Of a DNA stretch of 64,000 nucleotides, positions 59,056-64,000 are shown in pieces. Location: NCBI RefSeq assembly GCF_003254395.2, contig NC_037646.1, positions 6,295,881 through 6,359,880 of the forward strand, written 5' to 3'. This DNA comes from Apis mellifera. Its lineage: Eukaryota > Arthropoda > Insecta > Hymenoptera > Apidae. The translations under genes and the position numbers were made by a program. The notes beneath the pieces are model-generated. The model worked only from the letters and a program-made list of their open reading frames with translations, was not told where the DNA came from and did not search any database. Position 1 is the stretch's first letter. Each line of letters starts with the position of its first letter.

Positions 59056-62000
59056 ACTCCTATTCTATTCGGTAAATACCTCGATTACTCGAACGAGCCA
59101 CGATCGCTCGAAGATCCGAGCCCCGCGAGATTCAAAAAAGGAAGCTGTAGCGCAATATCGAATATCTTTTCCTTTTCTTCCTCTTTTTCTTTTATCGCCA
59201 CGATATTCGTTGTATCATTGCGTCGCGATCCGGCATGCCACGTCGCCTCCATTAAGGATTTACGGAGGAGGACGTTGGAATCGCGATATTGAAACAGGAA
59301 ACGAGACCTTAAGTGCAGACGAGGGCGACACGAAGAGGCGAGGTGGCTGGAGATTTCTGTGGCGATGTTTGTAAATATTTTAATCTTCGATTTCGTATCG
59401 TATGATTGATGAAGTGTTTTTATTTTTCGTGGATTTGAAGGGAAACGATTTGTTGAACGAATAAACAAACGAGATAAACAATATGGCAGATGAATACATT
59501 CGTATTTGTAAGAGTATTTGTTTTTTGTTTTTAATGAATTGGTAAGATAAATGATTTGATACTATATACTTGTATTTATTTTAACATTTGCTATTTGCAA
59601 GATTGGTATTTGTGGAATGACTTTTCTTTCTTTTTTTTCTTTTAGTGAATTGAGAAGATAAATTACATTTTAAGATTGTGTTGCTACTAATGAAGCTTGT
59701 TACCATTCGAAAGTAGAAGATAATTTGAATGAAATTTGAATTAGTAATTTTAGCCATTTCTTTCTTTAAATTGATGAGATTTCAAATAACAGACATTTGA
59801 CAGGCATAAAATAATTATGCTTCTGCCTTGAATTTCCATTCTATTATTTTTTACCAGAGTTGGAGGGGAAAAAAAATTGGAGAAAACATGAAAAATAATA
59901 AAAACGAACGACCTGTTTCTAATTCTATCCCCTTTTTCGACTCCAGCTGTTGAAAGAAGCAAATGTTGAACAAATCTTCGAGACAAATTATTGAATAAAG
60001 GGGAATTGGGAAGAAGATGCAAGATTATGGAATAATTAAGATAGAAGGACCACGAGTGGAAGATAGTTCTCCACTTTCACAACATTTACAATGATAATAC
60101 GGGCCGAGTAATAGCACGGCTCGAGTAATAGCTTCTCTCTGCTTTCATTAAACATCGTGGATAAAGCGGATACGTGTAGAAGTGTACAACGAGCACGAGT
60201 GCGCCTCCTATGGTTTATTTAATTATAAGGTTTCTCTCCACGGTTCAACCCTTTCGCTGTTTCCTTTCACAGGATCAAACCTGTTTCCTCTTTCTCCGTC
60301 TTCAATGAATTTTATTAGAATAGATTGTGAAAAAAAATTACCATTATTCCCATTATTAATACGACCACTTTTACAGATGCAACGATTGTTAAATTTTGAC
60401 GATTTGAGAGATAAAAAGAATAGCATGGATATGTATTGACGAGAATTTCAAGAGATCCAACGAGAGAAAATGGCACAATCTATGGTTACTTCAATGATTT
60501 ATCGTTCCAAACATAATAATTATGTTAATAATTATATCAAACGGTTCATTTTAATTTTATTCAAAATTTTCAACTAAGTTTCAATCTTAATTAATTTTTA
60601 ACTAGTCTCATTCTTTCCACAGAGGTTGGATTAAACATCCTTCTTCAAAAAAGGAATCCATCATCAAATCGATATAAACTGATATCGATGAATAATAAAG
60701 AAAAATTAACATCGAATTTAAAATATCTTGTCGTTAAAAAAAAAGAAAGAAAGAAAAATTCACGGATTTCAACAAGAAACGACAATAATACGGGATTAAA
60801 CGATCAAAACTTGATCGATGCTATTCGAATCGAAAAGCGATCTCGTTGGTTAACGTCCGGGTTCGAGAAATAATCTACTGCTGTTCGAAATCAACGATAC
60901 AAAAAGCAAATTTCCAATTCGACGGGTGAAAATCCCGTGCACTGATCGGTCGAACAATTACGAATAATAATTGCGGTGTTCGCGGGTCAACAGCGGCCCA
61001 TCCCGTGCAATAATCCGACCCATTCCACTTGCCAATCTCAAGAGTCGATCCTGATATTCGAGTTTCGATACTCGATATTCCCTCCATTATATCCCTCCGC
61101 CTCCTGAAACTCTCCGCCTGGCTATTTGTTTGCAGGGGGATGAAGACGCGTTTATGGCGTAATCTGCTCTGTGTGAGTCGACACGTCGAAATTATTTTAT
61201 GTAGAGAATGTAGAGAAAAATCGTGGATTCTTTTCAGGAGAGAGTTCTTTTATTTCGTTTTGATTTCTTTTTTTGGATCTTTATTCATTTGTTGGATTTT
61301 TCAACTGATGGAACGTTTTGAGGGAAAGTTGTTCTGTTTTTTTTCCTTTCTTTGATTGTCTTTGGTTGTTGATAGAATAGATGGAAATTGAATAGGTTGT
61401 TCTCTATTAATTAGATTAGAAGTTTATTAAGACCAAGGAATATTAAAAAATTGTTTATACAAAATCTTTTAATTCTATTTAATCTACGATCACTAAATCT
61501 CTTCTTGCATACAAAATCCTATATGCAAACGAATAATTAAAATTTACCAAAGCAATTCACAGAGATCAAATATCAAATCTCTCCTCCTTCTTCTCTTTTT
61601 CAATAATACAATTATTAATCCTTTACAACAAAATCCCATCAACAACCAAATAACAATTCTAAAACAACCAAATATTTACAAAGTCAATATCAAACACTTG
61701 TCTCTTTTTTCTCTTTCCCAAACATCCGAAACAAAAACACTTCAAAGAAGTCTATCAATCGAAAAAACAACGAATCATCGTCCTCTTTATACGTTTCGTT
61801 CATTTGAACATCTTATCTTGCAGATCTATCCTCAAATTTTTTATCTAAAAAAAAAAAAAGAAAAGAAAAACCAACTTTGACAGCATTGATGTTTGCACTA
61901 TTTGAAGAGGTTCAAAGTGTGCAGAGGGATGACATCCTTTTTTCTCTTGTTTCCTATGATAATTCGCGGGAATCGTCGAGCTCAGCGACATTTTTCAACG

Positions 62001-63495
62001 GGATTACGAATTCCAAGTGGCGCCTCTATCTCGAGGAAACGACCTTCCATCGATTGTTCTTCATCCCTTCCCCCCCCCCGTGTTTTTTCCTTCACTCTTT
62101 CCCTTCAAGAGTGTACTCTTGATGGATGATTTTTTTTTCCTCCTCCTCCTTTTCTTCTTTTTTTCTCTTTCTCCATCTTTCCTCGGACGGTTTCAGATGG
62201 GAAGATTGATCGAAGGTGAAAAATGAATGGGGGAACAGGGGTAACCTCGGTACAGTTATGAGATATTTTTCATTGTGATCGATGCTCTTTATTTTTTCCA
62301 CAAATTTTTTTTTTCCCTCCCATCCCATGATTGTTGAGAATTCGAATATTTATGGGGAATGGAAAGAATATGATTACTTTTAATCAGTTTCGTTGATGGA
62401 TTTGTTTGAATTTTAAGATTATGAAATATCAAATTTACGAATAATGCATAATTTACAATAAATTCCACGTTAATAATAAATAGCTTGAAAAGTGTAAAAA
62501 AGTATGGAAGAATTTTCCACGTCAAAATATATAAAATGTTCGTTATTTCTGTTTCAAAGGAACCTTCGTAAAAAAAAAAAAAAAAAGGGAAAAAAGATAT
62601 CACGTATCGATTATTTTCTGGATATAGAATTTACAGTTTAATTGCCATTCCCTCGCAGCAAACGCTTTGAAATCTCGATTTCACTTTATCGGATGTCAAT
62701 TCATTTCACTGAGCCATTCAATGATATATTTGCACGTATTTGAAGAAACGAGTTTTGAAAACACCTAATTTTAATTTGTTTAATTATTAATTATCTCATC
62801 CCTCGTTCTGGACGGGGTCGATCGATATTTAATAAGTGTTCGAATTAAACGAATTAAACTCGCAATTTCTGCGAAATAATTCGATCGTCCAACTTGGTGC
62901 TATAAATTGGAAATAGATGTCGCGCTTAATATCTGTCTCTATTATCGGAAACAAATATGTGTACACACCGGCTAACTGCACACAAGGCAATATCGGAATA
63001 CTAATATTGGGGTAATAACCGAGGTTATCACATGATCTATTGCATGCAATTTTTATCAAACGTTTAACCCACACACACATACGATCAATTTGTCGACAAG
63101 GAATTTGTTTGATTACAGATTATGATAAGAAAATGAAAATGAAAAAAAGAAATGAAACTCGAATAAAAATTGAATATTTTCATACGATTTTGGAAACAAT
63201 TCTTTTTTCTTTGTTCCAAGAAGAATGAATTCGATGCATCCTGAAAACATGGAATAAAAGAAAGAAATGAAAATTAATTTCGAATATCTTTAATACAATT
63301 AAGATTTAATTTTAACGCCTGGACCATCATCATCGAATCAGCTGATCAGATCGTTACAAGTTGAGGATCATTGCAGTTTTTACCATTTTTTCCAATTTAA
63401 AACTTCAAATCTGACTTTCACGCTTCAACTAAAATTCTAAAATTAATTTTATACGACACGATAATTTTTAATCGAGAAAATTTTCCTTTTTTCAG
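59056..63495. other. Mostly AT-rich, nothing recognised
   Basis: GC-richer patches lie at 59056-59360 and 60880-61180. An A run lies near 62570-62586. Adjacent palindromes ATAACC-GA-GGTTAT (63015-63028) and ATTGCATGCAAT (63039-63050) are possible transcription factor sites. Confidence 0.4.
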
Positions 63496-63621
63496 ATATC
63501 TCTGCTCTGCTCTCCGTCATTTTGAACATTGAATTGTTTCTCTATTTACATTGTCCAGTAATTCCGCTTGACTACAGCTACTTACACCGCTTTGTATGTA
63601 CACTCGCGATGCAACAATTCA
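63496..63621 (+). other. Candidate internal exon, plus strand
   Basis: A strong acceptor (TTTTCCTTTTTTCAG ending 63495) and a strong donor (TCA|GTAAGT at 63622) enclose 126 bases, a multiple of three, entering and leaving at phase 1. The only open frame reads ISALLSVILNIELFLYLHC, then PVIPLDYSYLHRFV and ends CTLAMQQFS; the other two frames stop early. The hydrophobic N-terminal half could be a membrane segment. No family is recognised, and it could also be an untranslated exon. It has the best splice-site pair outside BRCA1. Confidence 0.3.
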
Positions 63622-63672
63622 GTAAGTACACCCCTCCCCGAAATTCTCGCGTTTCATATCTCCGTCGAAATT

Positions 63673-63945
63673 TCAGTTCCGGTTTAACTCGATTTCATCC
63701 CCGCAATTCGACAACGATCGATAACAGTGCGGTCGGTTATTTGTTAATTTAGCAGAGAGGCCGCAGCTAAGACCAACTGTTTGATCAGCAACATCCAAGT
63801 GAATCGCAAACACTCGAATACCGATCGGTGGCCGTTCGTTTCCAACTTTGATGGCATAATATTTGCCCGCGCTAATGCGTTTCAAGATGTTATTAGCTTC
63901 GAAACTGTGTTCAGGTGTTCCAATGTTTTCGAATGTAAAGCGCAA
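63673..63945 (-). other. Uncharacterised minus-strand open frame near the window edge
   Basis: About 90 codons are open, including FENIGTPEHSFEANN, RISAGKYYAIKVGNE and GIRVFAIHLDVADQT. The composition is balanced and protein-like in a GC-richer block. It begins close to the right edge, so context is missing. No family is recognised. Confidence 0.18.
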
Positions 63946-64000
63946 TAACGAGTGAAAGGAGGGAGGGAAAATTTGGCCCGCGAAAAATCGGCGGAGGATT

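Overview
The window looks like nuclear DNA of a hymenopteran insect, most likely a honeybee-type bee. It is very AT-rich and full of A/T runs and simple repeats, with islands of CpG-containing, GC-richer sequence. Its one clearly recognisable gene is an insect BRCA1 homolog, a gene known to be missing in Drosophila but kept in bees. Species assignment is an inference from composition and gene content.

Region 1 (positions 2-6907, + strand) is the 3' two thirds of BRCA1. I can assemble six exons (2-1787, 2581-3374, 3987-4060, 4378-5287, 6024-6141, 6708-6907). Their splice phases agree throughout and give 1293 codons plus a stop. The 5' end with the RING domain lies outside the window. The C-terminus carries tandem BRCT domains that align by eye with human BRCA1. 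The first intron is filled with a ~155 bp hairpin-bearing minisatellite.

Region 2 (6908-64000) has no gene I can name. It is about 57 kb of AT-rich sequence that is intergenic, or intronic to a gene outside the window. It holds several local tandem duplications: a 250 bp array at 12281-13236, a T-rich ~150 bp array at 27040-27822, a 3-copy array at 18796-19497, and 2-copy arrays at 38310-38722 and 44228-44668. It also has many microsatellites, isolated regulatory-type motifs (a perfect RFX X-box, a Grainyhead-type palindrome, a CRE) and GC-richer islands. The islands at 51.4-52.6 kb and 43.2-43.9 kb look most like promoter or first-exon DNA.

A few short stretches are bounded by good splice signals with one open frame (7982-8051 minus; 17051-17127, 24225-24297 and 63496-63621 plus). 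They are listed as candidate exons at low confidence, because such patterns also arise by chance. No rRNA, tRNA, CRISPR or intact transposon was seen. I found no convincing new multi-gene system. The most informative signals are the altered BRCT ligand pocket, the SUMO-interaction-like motifs and the hairpin minisatellite inside BRCA1.
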